From positions 248,001 through 312,000 of the forward strand of contig JAWKIR010000003.1 in NCBI GenBank assembly GCA_041394245.1: a stretch of 64,000 nt of DNA. Reading direction: 5' to 3'. The translations under genes were made by a program, and so were the position numbers. The notes beneath the pieces were generated by a model, which had not been told where the DNA came from, searched no databases, and worked only from the letters and a program-made list of their open reading frames with translations. This document shows positions 24,184-33,059 of the stretch, one piece after another (within the stretch, counting starts at the first letter, position 1; each line of letters starts with the position of its first letter). This DNA comes from Acidimicrobiales bacterium. Its GTDB lineage: Bacteria > Actinomycetota > Acidimicrobiia > Acidimicrobiales > Aldehydirespiratoraceae.

Positions 24184-25773
24184 TCAGCCTCCGGCCACCT
24201 GCGCAGCGGCGCGAGCGGCCTCACATCCGGTCTCGAGGCAGCCCTTGAGCGACTCGACCACGGCCGGATCGGTGACCTCGAAGACGAGGCCCGGGGCGAC
24301 GCCGAGCACGACGATCAGGACGAGGAACGGGGTCCACGCGATCCACTCGATCGTCGAGACGTCGGTGATGTGGGGGTCGTCGGCGAACTCCTCGGACGGT
24401 TCGCCCATCGCGGTGCGCTGGAGGAGCCACAGGAGGTAGCCGGCGGCGAGCACCGTGCCGACGGCGGCAACGACCATGTAGCCGCGGAAGGTTTCCTCGG
24501 GGAGCCCGGCGGCCGGGTTGTAGGCCGACAAGATCGCGGGGAACTCACCCCAGAATCCGGCCAGACCGGGGAGCCCGAGCGAGGCCATGGCCGTGAAGCC
24601 GAGGATCCAGCCGAGCTTGGGGGCCTGGACGAGCATGCCGCCGAGACGGCCGATGTCGAGGGTGTGATAGCGGTCCTTCACCGAACCGGCGACGAAGAAG
24701 AGCATGCCGGTGATCAGGCCGTGGGCGACCATGCCGAAGATGGCGGCGTTGATGCCGAAGTCGGTGAGGGTCGAGATGCCGAGCATCACGAAGCCCATGT
24801 GGGCCACCGAGGAGAAGGCGATGAGGCGCTTCATGTCGGTCTGGGCCAGACACCCGAGAGCGCCGTAGATGATGCCGATGACGGCAAGGAGACCGATCCA
24901 GGGGGCCCAGGCCTCGGCGGCCTCGGGCAGCATCGGGATGGCGATGCGGATGAAGCCGTAGGTGCCGAGCTTCAGCAGGACGGCGGCAAGGATGACCGAG
25001 CCCTGCGTGGGGGCCTGCGTGTGGGCGTCGGGCAGCCAGGTGTGGAAGGGGAACATCGGCACCTTGACGCCGAAGCCGATGAACATGCCACCGAAGACGA
25101 TGAGCTGGGTCGAGCGCACGATGCCGTCGCCGGCGTTCTCCGACAGCGCCAGCATGTTGAACGTGTACTCGCCGGTCTCGGCGCCGGTGAGGAAGAACAG
25201 CGCCAGGAACGACAGCAACATGAGCGCCGAACCGAACAACGTGTAGAGGAAGAACTTCAGCGAGGCGTAGCGGCGATCCTCGCCGCCCCACACCGCGATC
25301 ATGAAGAACATCGGGAGCAGCACGACCTCGAAGAAGACGAAGAACAAGATGAGGTCCTGGGCCACGAACGTGCCGATCATGCCCGTCTCGAGGATGAGCA
25401 TGAGCATGAGGAACGCCTTGGGGTTCCCCGGGTTGGGGATGTGGTTCCACGAGTAGATGAAGACCAGCGGCATCACCAGGACGGTGAGGGCGATGAGCGG
25501 CAGCGACATGCCGTCGACGCCCATCGTGTAGCCGGCGCCGATGACCTCGATCCACTTGACGTCGACGAAGTTCTGGAGCACCCCGGCCTGGTCGTAGTCG
25601 AACGTCACGAGGAGGCCGACGCCGAGGCCGAGCGTGATCAGCGAGACGAGGATCGCCCACTGCTTCTGGGTGTCCTCTTCCTTCTCGGGGATCAGCGCCA
25701 TGATCAGCGCACCGGCGAGCGGGGCGAAGACCAGAGCGGTGAGGAGCCAGTTGTTGGTGTCCAGTGTGTCCAT
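24184..25773 (-). CDS. nuoM: NADH-quinone oxidoreductase subunit M, copy 1
   Basis: A 529-residue antiporter-like subunit. The conserved TM5 glutamate is Glu149 in 'FFEVVLLPMFF'; the TM7/TM8 part reads 'KVPMFPFHTWLPDAHTQAPT', followed by 'LLKLGTYGFIRIAIPM'. The ATG at 25773 gives the common N-terminus with an N-terminal helix; the open frame continues 20 codons upstream but starts inside the spacer. It follows nuoL after 13 bases and precedes nuoN by two. Confidence 0.95.
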   Translation of the reverse strand: MDTLDTNNWLLTALVFAPLAGALIMALIPEKEEDTQKQWAILVSLITLGLGVGLLVTFDYDQAGVLQNFVDVKWIEVIGAGYTMGVDGMSLPLIALTVLVMPLVFIYSWNHIPNPGNPKAFLMLMLILETGMIGTFVAQDLILFFVFFEVVLLPMFFMIAVWGGEDRRYASLKFFLYTLFGSALMLLSFLALFFLTGAETGEYTFNMLALSENAGDGIVRSTQLIVFGGMFIGFGVKVPMFPFHTWLPDAHTQAPTQGSVILAAVLLKLGTYGFIRIAIPMLPEAAEAWAPWIGLLAVIGIIYGALGCLAQTDMKRLIAFSSVAHMGFVMLGISTLTDFGINAAIFGMVAHGLITGMLFFVAGSVKDRYHTLDIGRLGGMLVQAPKLGWILGFTAMASLGLPGLAGFWGEFPAILSAYNPAAGLPEETFRGYMVVAAVGTVLAAGYLLWLLQRTAMGEPSEEFADDPHITDVSTIEWIAWTPFLVLIVVLGVAPGLVFEVTDPAVVESLKGCLETGCEAARAAAQVAGG

Positions 25774-25786
25774 TGTTCCGGGATTC

Positions 25787-28252
25787 CTAGAGGGCGAGAA
25801 TGACGATGAAAGCGCCGGCGAGCACTGCTGCACCGGCGAAGAGGAGGGCGGCGTAGTTCTGGACCTTGCCGGTGTTGATGTGGCGGAGCTCCTGGCCGGT
25901 GGCGTCGGACACCTTGCCGGAGCCGTTGACGACGCCCTCGATCAGACCCTGATCGAGCTTGTCGTAGACATTGCGTCCGACGGTGACCGAGGTCCGTCCG
26001 GCGGCGTCGACGGCACCGTCGATGATGTTCTGGTTGACCCAGTACGCAGCGCGGGCCAGCGGGCCCTTGGTGAAGCCGGCGATGACCCCGGTGTAGAGGT
26101 GGTCGAGGTAGTACTTCTCGACGAGGACCTTGTGGGCGGTACGCGCGGCCTTGTTGGTGGTGACGAGACCGTTGGGGAGCTCGGTCAGGTGCTGCCCGGT
26201 CTGCTTGGCCAGGCCGTCGACCTTCACGAAGTAGTACCAGTAGGCAGCACCGATGCCGGAGAGCGCGATGCCCGTCGAGATGACGGCCAGTGACCAGCTC
26301 GGCGCACCATGGGCGATCGCCGGGAAGTACGAGGCACCGGCCGGTTCGATGAAGTGCTCGAAACGCAGCTGCAGCGACTTCGGCACCAGCTGGAAGCCCT
26401 TCGGCAGGTTGAGGAAGCCGACCAGGATCGAGAAGCCCGACAGGATGTAGAGCGGCCAGAGGATCCGGGGCCCGGACTCGTGTGGGTCGTGGTGGGTGTC
26501 GTGGCCATCGTCGGCGTGGGTGTGGGCATCGTCGTGGTGGTCGTTGCCGCGGTACTCACCGTGGAAGGTGAGATAGATGCACCGGGTCATGTAGGCCGCG
26601 GTGAGCGCCGCACCGACCATGCCCATGAGAAGGTGGAAGGTGTAGGCACCGTTGCCCCCGGTGCCGCCGAAGAGACCCCAGCCGCCGGTGCCGACGAGGA
26701 TCTCGTCCTTGGACCAGAAGCCGGCGAGCGGCGGCAGACCGGCCAGCGCGACCGAACCGATGATGAAGGTGATGTAGGTGCGCGGCATGAACTTCTTCAT
26801 GCCGCCCATCGATTTCTTCATGTCGAAGCTGTGGACCGCGTGGGCGACCGAACCCGACCCGAGGAAGAGGTTGGCCTTGAAGAAGGCGTGGGTGAAGAGG
26901 TGGAAGATCGCCGCCGTCCAGGCGCCGACGCCGAGCGCCATCGCCATGTAGCCGAGCTGCGACACCGTCGAGTAGGCGAGCACCTTCTTGATGTCGGTCT
27001 GCACGAAGGCCAGCAATCCGGCCAGGACGAGGGTGACCGCGCCAACCGTGGACAACAGGTTGATGCTGGATCCACCGATCTGCATGCCCTCGAAGAACAC
27101 GGGATACAGGCGGGCGACCATGTAGATGCCGGCGACGACCATGGTCGCCGCGTGGATCAACGCGGAGACCGGGGTGGGTCCGGCCATGGCGTCGGGCAGC
27201 CAGGTGTGGAGGACGAACTGGCCGGACTTCGACATGACCGCAGCGGTGAGGGCGGCCGCTGCCACGACGAGGGCGGTGTGGCCGACGGCGCCCTGGTTGA
27301 TCGCGTTGTTGATGGCCAGCGTGTCGAAGGTCTGTCCGCCACCGGCGGCGAAGAACAGGGTGATCATGCCGACCAGCAGGCCGACGTCGCCGACGCGATT
27401 GGTGAGGAACGCCTTGAGCGCCGCGTCGCTGTTGGGCTTCTCCTCCCACCAGTGGCCGATCAGGGCGAAGGAACAGACGCCCACGAGCTCCCAACCCACG
27501 ATCATCTGGAGGATGTTGTCGCTCAGGACGAAGAAGAGCATCGACGCCGTGAACAGCGACAGGAAGGCGAAGTAGTGGGTGTAGCGGCGGTCGCCGCTCA
27601 CATAGTCGGTCGAGTAGATGTGGACCAGCAGCGAGATCAGGGTGACGACGAAGAGCATCATCACCGACAAGCCGTCGACCAGGATGCCGGCGTTGAACTC
27701 GATGCCGCCCGACTGGAGCCACTGGGTCGAGTTCTGGACGGCGACATAGGGATGCTCGCCGCCTTCCTCGCCCTCGGCCTCGGCGGTCAGGACGACGGCG
27801 TCCGACGACGAGGTGCCGTCCTGGTCGATCACGGCGACGCCCAGTGCCTCCTCGTCGGAGTGCTCGGCGTCATCGGAGTGCTCTGCGTCATCGCTGTGTT
27901 CTGCATCGTCAGCATGCGTGTCGTCGGCATGCGTGTCGTCGGCGTGTGAGTCGTCGGCATGGGTCGAGGGCGACTCGGCCAGGGGGCCGTCGAAGTTGTC
28001 GCGATGGTCGAGCCAGCTGAAGCCGGTGAGCACGGCGAGCAGGAAGGCGATCCCCACGGCGGCGATACCGAACTCGGCGCCCTTCTTCGGCATGCGCTTC
28101 CCGAAGAACAAGATGAGCAGGAACGAGATCGCCGGCAGCAGCGGGATGATCCAGGCGTTCTCGAGGAACCAGCCGGCCTCGTGGGTGACGCTCGAGACCT
28201 CGGAGGGTCCCTCGGTGACGAACGGGAGGGCGACGGCGAGAAGTGAACTCAT
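25787..28252 (-). CDS. nuoL: NADH-quinone oxidoreductase subunit L, copy 1, with His/Asp-rich loops
   Basis: An 821-residue NuoL, about 200 longer than usual (near 610-650). It has the normal core: 'GWELVGVCSF' (TM5 Glu), 'SGQFVLHTWLPDAMAGPTPVSALIHAATM' by region, and the long C-terminal amphipathic part. Two additions stand out: a loop between the second and third helices (residues about 92-188) with an ADD-THADD/AEHSDD repeat run at 98-134, and a second His-rich loop ('GNDHHDDAHTHADDGHDTHH') before 'DPHESGPRI'. By helix counting both loops should lie outside the cytoplasm. The first loop is encoded by tandem DNA repeats. Repeats could bind metal ions or protons; this is inference. Confidence 0.92.
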   Translation of the reverse strand: MSSLLAVALPFVTEGPSEVSSVTHEAGWFLENAWIIPLLPAISFLLILFFGKRMPKKGAEFGIAAVGIAFLLAVLTGFSWLDHRDNFDGPLAESPSTHADDSHADDTHADDTHADDAEHSDDAEHSDDAEHSDEEALGVAVIDQDGTSSSDAVVLTAEAEGEEGGEHPYVAVQNSTQWLQSGGIEFNAGILVDGLSVMMLFVVTLISLLVHIYSTDYVSGDRRYTHYFAFLSLFTASMLFFVLSDNILQMIVGWELVGVCSFALIGHWWEEKPNSDAALKAFLTNRVGDVGLLVGMITLFFAAGGGQTFDTLAINNAINQGAVGHTALVVAAAALTAAVMSKSGQFVLHTWLPDAMAGPTPVSALIHAATMVVAGIYMVARLYPVFFEGMQIGGSSINLLSTVGAVTLVLAGLLAFVQTDIKKVLAYSTVSQLGYMAMALGVGAWTAAIFHLFTHAFFKANLFLGSGSVAHAVHSFDMKKSMGGMKKFMPRTYITFIIGSVALAGLPPLAGFWSKDEILVGTGGWGLFGGTGGNGAYTFHLLMGMVGAALTAAYMTRCIYLTFHGEYRGNDHHDDAHTHADDGHDTHHDPHESGPRILWPLYILSGFSILVGFLNLPKGFQLVPKSLQLRFEHFIEPAGASYFPAIAHGAPSWSLAVISTGIALSGIGAAYWYYFVKVDGLAKQTGQHLTELPNGLVTTNKAARTAHKVLVEKYYLDHLYTGVIAGFTKGPLARAAYWVNQNIIDGAVDAAGRTSVTVGRNVYDKLDQGLIEGVVNGSGKVSDATGQELRHINTGKVQNYAALLFAGAAVLAGAFIVILAL
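27860..27958. repeat. Tandem repeats within nuoL-1
   Basis: Three 18-base units (27860-27913, GTGCTCGGCGTCATCGGA and two variants) run directly into three 15-base units (27914-27958, two of them the identical ATGCGTGTCGTCGGC). On the coding strand they encode AEHSDD and THADD repeats. All units are multiples of three, so copy-number change would keep frame. They look like slippage-expanded low-complexity coding DNA. Confidence 0.85.
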
Positions 28253-28262
28253 CAGCTTCCCC

Positions 28263-28562
28263 TCAGCCCTTCATGAGATCGGCCTCGGAGAGGTCGATGC
28301 TTCGGCGGTTGCGGTACATGAGCAAGACGATGGCGAGGCCGATGCCGACTTCGGCAGCGGCGACGGCGATCGTGAACAGGGCGAAGACCTCGCCGGCCAC
28401 GTCGTCGGTCAGCGAACCGAAGGCGACGAGGTTGATGTTGACGGCGTTGAGGATCAATTCGATCGACATCAGCACGAGCATGCCGTTCTTGCGAGCGAGC
28501 ACGCCATAGACGCCGATGCAGAACAAGATGGCGGCGAGGAGCAGGAACTGGTTCAGCAGCAT
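28263..28562 (-). CDS. nuoK: NADH-quinone oxidoreductase subunit K, copy 1
   Basis: A 99-residue three-helix subunit. The second helix carries the conserved Glu in 'VLMSIELILNAVNINLVAFG', and the third has the second Glu in 'AAAEVGIGLAIVLL'; these residues belong to the proton path of the membrane arm. The start ATG at 28562 gives the family length. It lies 10 bases before nuoL and 14 after nuoJ in the same operon. Confidence 0.95.
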   Translation of the reverse strand: MLLNQFLLLAAILFCIGVYGVLARKNGMLVLMSIELILNAVNINLVAFGSLTDDVAGEVFALFTIAVAAAEVGIGLAIVLLMYRNRRSIDLSEADLMKG

Positions 28563-28576
28563 GATCAGGTCCCCTC

Positions 28577-29110
28577 TCAGTCTTTCCGGGCCACGACGAT
28601 GGCACCGATCAGCGCGGCGAGCAGCAGCACCGAGACGGCTTCGAACGGGACGATGTATTGCGAGAAGATGGAGTCGCTCACCTCGGCGACCCGCTGGGGT
28701 TCGTCGATCACGAGCCGGTCGTCGCCCCATGTGTCGATGAGGGCCAACGCCATCACGGCGAAGAGCAGCACGCCGACGAACGCGGCCATCGAGCGTTTCT
28801 CGGTGTCGACGCCCTCGTCCTCGCCGAGCGACGCCCGGGTGAGCATGACGCCGAACAGGAACAGCACGACGACGGCACCGATGTAGACGAGCACCTGGGT
28901 GACCGCGACGAACTCGGCGCCGAGCAGGATGAACTGGACGGCGACGCCGGCGAGCACGATCACCAACCACAGGGCCGCATGCACGACGTTGTGAGTGGTC
29001 ACGACCCGTAGGGCCGCGACGACCATCACCGCGGCGACGACGCCGAAGAAGATGTTCTGGGCGACCATGATGTCGGCGTCGGTGGAGATCGCCGCGAGCA
29101 GTGCGCTCAT
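28577..29110 (-). CDS. nuoJ: NADH-quinone oxidoreductase subunit J, copy 1
   Basis: A 177-residue membrane subunit with five helices. The third helix has the conserved 'LLGAEFVAVTQVLVYIGAVVVLFLFGVML' stretch (across residues about 61-90), the pi-bulge helix that couples quinone reduction to pumping. The ATG at 29110 overlaps the nuoI stop by four bases (ATGA), indicating coupled translation. Confidence 0.95.
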   Translation of the reverse strand: MSALLAAISTDADIMVAQNIFFGVVAAVMVVAALRVVTTHNVVHAALWLVIVLAGVAVQFILLGAEFVAVTQVLVYIGAVVVLFLFGVMLTRASLGEDEGVDTEKRSMAAFVGVLLFAVMALALIDTWGDDRLVIDEPQRVAEVSDSIFSQYIVPFEAVSVLLLAALIGAIVVARKD

Positions 29111-29646
29111 GTCGGCGGCACCTTCAGCTTCTTCGCCTCGGAACCGGCTTCGTAGTCCTCGAACTCGGGAACCGTCTCCATCCACTCCCCGAGACGCGAC
29201 TTGTCGTGGAGCAGATCGGCGATGCGGGGCTCGGAGAACTCGTACTCCGGGCTCCAGAACAGGGCTTCGAACGGGCACACCTCGACACAGATGCCGCAGT
29301 ACATGCACAGGGCGAAGTCGATGTCGAACCGGTCGAGCTTGTTGCGCTGGCGGGGCTTGCCACCCGCACGGCGCGGCGGCGCCTTCTCCTTGTGGCCCTC
29401 GATGTAGATGCACCAGTCGGGGCATTCACGGGCGCACAGCATGCACGAGGTGCAGTTCTCCTCGTGCAGCGCGATGACGCCACGGGCGCGGGGCGCCGGC
29501 TGTTCCTTCTCGTGCGGGTACTGCACGGTCTCGGCGCCACGCGAGGGCGCCGGGATGGGCTTCTTCAACCCGTCGGGGAAGACGGTCTTGAGGATGGTGC
29601 CACCGGTGACACCGAGGCCCTTGATGAGTCCAGGTACGAGGCCCAT
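29107..29646 (-). CDS. nuoI: NADH-quinone oxidoreductase subunit I, copy 1
   Basis: A 179-residue subunit carrying two [4Fe-4S] clusters (N6a, N6b), with Cys65, 68, 71, 75 in 'CTSCMLCAREC' and Cys114, 117, 120, 124 in 'CMYCGICVEVC'. It passes electrons to NuoB. In complexes without NuoEFG this subunit or a docked partner is the entry point for electrons, as with ferredoxin in chloroplast NDH. A basic and proline-rich tract sits between residues 25 and 55. It starts one base after nuoH. Confidence 0.95.
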   Translation of the reverse strand: MGLVPGLIKGLGVTGGTILKTVFPDGLKKPIPAPSRGAETVQYPHEKEQPAPRARGVIALHEENCTSCMLCARECPDWCIYIEGHKEKAPPRRAGGKPRQRNKLDRFDIDFALCMYCGICVEVCPFEALFWSPEYEFSEPRIADLLHDKSRLGEWMETVPEFEDYEAGSEAKKLKVPPT

Positions 29647-29647
29647 G

Positions 29648-30682
29648 TCAGATCCAGACCTTGAAGACGGCCGTCACCACGATGTTGGCGAGGGCGATGG
29701 GGATGAGGAACTTCCAGGCGAGGCGCTGCAGCTGGTCCTCGCGGAAACGGGGGAAGGTGAAGCGCACCCAGAACACGACGAAGGTGAGGACGACGATCTT
29801 GGCGATCAACAGGAGCGGGCCGAGGACGTTCCAGACGTTGTCGTCGAACTCGAGACCCGGGATCGGCGCCCACCAGCCGCCGAGGAAGAGCACCGAGGCG
29901 ACGGCGGCGAACACGCCGGCGGTGGCGAACTCGCCGATGAAGAACAGCAGGAAGCGCATGCCCGAGTACTCGGTCATGTAGCCCGAGACGAGCTCGGACT
30001 CGGCGATCGGCATGTCGAACGGCGCCTGGGTGAGCTCGGCTTGCATGGCGATCATGAAGATGATGAAGGCCACGCCCTGGGTGAGGATGTAGGGGTTGCC
30101 GATCCCGTCCCAGCCGAAGATCTCGCCGTTGGCCTGGGCGGCGACGATGCCCTGCATGTTCATCGTGCCGGCCTGGATGACCACGCCGACGACCGCGAGG
30201 ATCAGCGGGAGTTCGTAGGCGATGAGCTGGCCGGTGGCCCGCAGGCCGCCGAGCAGCGAGTACTTGTTGGCCGAACCCCAGCCGGCCATGAGGATGCCGA
30301 TGACCGACACCGACGACACGGCCATCGCGAGATAGATACCGACATCGTTCGAGATGAACCAGGCGTCGGGCCCGGCCGGCACCACCACGACGAGCAGGAA
30401 GGTGCTGGCGAGGATGACGAAGGGCGCCGCGGCGAAGACGAACTTGTCGGCCTTGCGGGGGAAGATGTCTTCCTTCTGGAGGTGCTTGCCGACCTCGGCG
30501 AGGAGCTGCAACGAGCCGAACGGGCCGGCCTCCATCGGGCCGAGGCGGCTCTGCATGAACGACACCATCTTGAACAGGTGCAGGTACACGAGCGTGCCGG
30601 CCACGAGCAGCACGCCGGCGAGGCCGCCGACGACGCGCAGGCTGGTCTGCTGCCAGTAGGACAGTTCTGCGAGCAGACTCAC
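29648..30682 (-). CDS. nuoH: NADH-quinone oxidoreductase subunit H, copy 1
   Basis: A 344-residue quinone-site membrane subunit with eight helices. It has 'MQSRLGPMEAGPFGSLQ' (the conserved R-x-GP turn), 'AELTQAPFDMPIAESELVSGYMTEYSGMRF' (residues across the third loop) and 'FWVRFTFPRFREDQL'. The GTG start at 30682 overlaps the nuoD stop (GTGA). Length is usual for the family (about 325-345). Confidence 0.95.
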   Translation of the reverse strand: MSLLAELSYWQQTSLRVVGGLAGVLLVAGTLVYLHLFKMVSFMQSRLGPMEAGPFGSLQLLAEVGKHLQKEDIFPRKADKFVFAAAPFVILASTFLLVVVVPAGPDAWFISNDVGIYLAMAVSSVSVIGILMAGWGSANKYSLLGGLRATGQLIAYELPLILAVVGVVIQAGTMNMQGIVAAQANGEIFGWDGIGNPYILTQGVAFIIFMIAMQAELTQAPFDMPIAESELVSGYMTEYSGMRFLLFFIGEFATAGVFAAVASVLFLGGWWAPIPGLEFDDNVWNVLGPLLLIAKIVVLTFVVFWVRFTFPRFREDQLQRLAWKFLIPIALANIVVTAVFKVWI

Positions 30683-31851
30683 CGGTCGATGTCTCCGAGG
30701 ATGAAGTAGAGCGAACCGAGGATCGTGATGATGTCGGGCACGTAGACGCCCTTCAGCAACCACGGCGTGATCGACATGTTGGAGAACGACGCCGAGCGGA
30801 TCTTCACCCGGTACGGGACCAGGTCGCCCTTGGACACGACGTAGTAGCCCATCACGCCGAGCGGGTTCTCGGTCTCGACATAGGCCTCACCGGCGGGCAC
30901 CTTGATGATGCGCGGCACCTTGGCCATGATCGGACCGGCCGGGATGGTGTCGAGCAACTGGTCGACGATCTTCGTGGCCTCGCGGACCTCCTGGAGCCGC
31001 ACCCAGAACCGGCTGAACGAATCACCGTCGGGGTGGGTCCAGACCTTCCAGTCGACCTGGTCGTAGACGAGGCCGTTGGGGTTGTCTCGGCGGACGTCCC
31101 AGTCGACGCCCGAGCCACGGATGTTGGCGCCGGACAGGCCGTATTGCAGACCGATGTCGGCCGGGATGACGCCGATGCCACGGGTGCGCTTCTGGAAGAT
31201 CTCGTTGCCCATGACGAGGGTCTCGATCTGGTCGCAGAAGCCCCGCATCTTCTTCATGACCTGCTTGGTCTCGGCGACCCAGCCGGCGGGCAGGTCGTCC
31301 TTGAGACCACCGATGCGGTCGAAGTTGGGGTGGAAGCGGCCGCCGGTGGCGGACTCGATCTGGTTGAGGATGTGCTCGCGGTCGCGGAAGGCGAAGAACA
31401 CCGGCGTGACCGCGCCGACCTGGACGGCCATGTCGCCGAGAAACAGCACCACATTGGCGATGCGGCTCATCTCGAACAGGATCGTGCGGATCCACTGGGC
31501 CCGAGGCGGCGCCTCGACCTCCATCAGCTGCTCGGCGGCGAGGATGAACGGCACCTCGTTGGCGAAACTGCCGAGCCAGTCGATGCGATTGATGAGGGTG
31601 GTCACCTGCGGGTAGGTGCGCACCTCGGTGAGCTTTTCGTAGCCACGGTGCATGTAGCCCATGACCGGGTCGGCGGCGATGACCTGCTCACCGTCGAGCT
31701 TGGCCACGATGCGCAGGGTGCCGTGGGTGGCCGGATGCTGGGGACCGATGTTGAGGGTCATGCCCTCGGTCTCGAGCTCGAGGTTGAGCCGTGCATCGGC
31801 GGCCTGGGCCGCGATGTAGCTGAGCTGCTGGCGATCGGTGATGTCAGTCAC
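30679..31851 (-). CDS. nuoD: NADH-quinone oxidoreductase subunit D, copy 1
   Basis: A 390-residue quinone-binding subunit, evolved from [NiFe]-hydrogenase large subunits. It has 'NIGPQHPATHGTL' (34-46), 'GYMHRGYEKL' (65-74) and Arg89 in 'INRIDW', which aligns with the Arg methylated by NDUFAF7 in eukaryotic NDUFS2. The C-terminus 'LGDIDR' replaces the more common MGEVDR end. The GTG at 31851 overlaps nuoC by eight bases; no nuoC-nuoD fusion is present. Likely target of the MidA-like enzyme encoded at the end of the operon. Confidence 0.95.
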   Translation of the reverse strand: MTDITDRQQLSYIAAQAADARLNLELETEGMTLNIGPQHPATHGTLRIVAKLDGEQVIAADPVMGYMHRGYEKLTEVRTYPQVTTLINRIDWLGSFANEVPFILAAEQLMEVEAPPRAQWIRTILFEMSRIANVVLFLGDMAVQVGAVTPVFFAFRDREHILNQIESATGGRFHPNFDRIGGLKDDLPAGWVAETKQVMKKMRGFCDQIETLVMGNEIFQKRTRGIGVIPADIGLQYGLSGANIRGSGVDWDVRRDNPNGLVYDQVDWKVWTHPDGDSFSRFWVRLQEVREATKIVDQLLDTIPAGPIMAKVPRIIKVPAGEAYVETENPLGVMGYYVVSKGDLVPYRVKIRSASFSNMSITPWLLKGVYVPDIITILGSLYFILGDIDR

Positions 31852-32581
31852 TGGAATCACCCTCTCCCTCGCCGTCTTCGTCGTCGTCGCCGGGCATGGC
31901 CTCGACGTCGACGATGCCGGGCCACGGCTTGACGCGGCGGGCCAGCAGCGGGAAGTCCTTGCGCATCGGATTGCCCTCGAACTCGCCGGGCAGGTAGATG
32001 TGGCGCAGGCCGGGATGACCCTCGAAGGTGATGCCGAACATCTCCCACGCCTCACGCTCGTGCCAGTTGGCGCCGGCATAGACCGAGACCCAGCTCGGAA
32101 CGGTGAGCGAATCCTCGGGCACGTCGGCCTTGATGGTGACGGCGCGATGATTAACGATGTCGTTGACGCGGGCGAACACCTGGAAACGGGTCTCGCCACC
32201 GGCGAGGCCCCAGGTCATCTCCGCGCCGTCATCCGCCGGACCGGCTCCGTCCGACGCGGGCTCGGGGTCTGCGGATGCAGCGAGGGCAATGTCGACCTGG
32301 GAGTCCATGTCGCGCCCGAACGGCGACGGCAGCCAGTCGATGGCGCTGACGAAGTTGAAGTAGCCGAACCCCATGCCGTTCTTCAAGAACGCGGCGGTGT
32401 CGGCCCAGGCGGCGGCGGTCACTCGGATGGTGAGGTCGATGCCGGGCTCGAGATGGCTGCCGACGAGCGCGTCGCCGAGTTCGCCGGTCAGCTGCGACAG
32501 CATCGCTTCGCGGACGGTGTCGGGCGCGGCGATCTCTTCGATCTCTTCGGTGGGGGTGTCAGTCGACGACAATTGCCTCAC
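31844..32581 (-). CDS. nuoC: NADH-quinone oxidoreductase subunit C, copy 1
   Basis: A 245-residue peripheral subunit. The conserved C-terminal motif 'WHEREAWEMFGITFEGHPGL' (split over residues 185-206) and 'LPGEFEGNPMRKDFP' mark the family. The N-terminal 25 residues and a linker 'ASADPEPASDGAGPADDG' are disordered additions, and the tail is acidic. The GTG start at 32581 lies 23 bases inside nuoB; a TTG three codons on would be another option. It joins NuoB and NuoD in the quinone module. Confidence 0.93.
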   Translation of the reverse strand: MRQLSSTDTPTEEIEEIAAPDTVREAMLSQLTGELGDALVGSHLEPGIDLTIRVTAAAWADTAAFLKNGMGFGYFNFVSAIDWLPSPFGRDMDSQVDIALAASADPEPASDGAGPADDGAEMTWGLAGGETRFQVFARVNDIVNHRAVTIKADVPEDSLTVPSWVSVYAGANWHEREAWEMFGITFEGHPGLRHIYLPGEFEGNPMRKDFPLLARRVKPWPGIVDVEAMPGDDDEDGEGEGDSSD

Positions 32582-33059
32582 CTCTCCAACGCGCGGCCAT
32601 GTCCTCGTTCTGGATCCGCTCCTGCAGCAAGACGATGCCCTCGAGCAGCGCTTCGGGCCGGGGCGGGCAACCGGGGACGTAGACGTCGACCGGGATGATC
32701 TGGTCGACGCCCTTGGTGACCGAGTAGGAGTCCCAGTAGGGGCCGCCGCAGTTCGCGCACGAACCCATGGAGATCACGTACTTGGGTTCGGGCATCTGCT
32801 CGTAGAGACGCTTCACGGCCGGCGCCATCTTGTCGGTGACCGTGCCCGAGATGACCACGAGGTCGGTCTGGCGCGGGCTGGCCGGCAGCGGGATGACCCC
32901 GAGGCGCATGACGTCGTAGCGGGGCGACCCGAACGCGGCGCCCATCTCGATCGCGCAGCAGGCGAGACCCCACTGATACACCCACAGGCTGTACTTGCGG
33001 CTCATGTTGAGCAGCGAGGTGATGCCCTTCGGAACCTTGCCGGATTCGACCAGACCCAT
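32559..33059 (-). CDS. nuoB: NADH-quinone oxidoreductase subunit B, copy 1
   Basis: A 166-residue subunit that holds the last cluster, N2. The four ligands are Cys34-Cys35 ('GLACCAIEMG'), Cys101 ('MGSCANCGG') and Cys131 ('VPGCPPRPE'). The ATG start overlaps the nuoA stop (TGATG). It donates electrons to quinone at the NuoB/NuoD interface. The additional Cys104 in the 'SCANCGG' loop is a common variant. Confidence 0.95.
   Translation of the reverse strand: MGLVESGKVPKGITSLLNMSRKYSLWVYQWGLACCAIEMGAAFGSPRYDVMRLGVIPLPASPRQTDLVVISGTVTDKMAPAVKRLYEQMPEPKYVISMGSCANCGGPYWDSYSVTKGVDQIIPVDVYVPGCPPRPEALLEGIVLLQERIQNEDMAARWRGEAIVVD

Noticed and set aside
30679..32581. nuoC-nuoD fusion in the first operon
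   Set aside because: The two open frames overlap but stay separate; nuoC stops at 31844 and nuoD has its own GTG at 31851.
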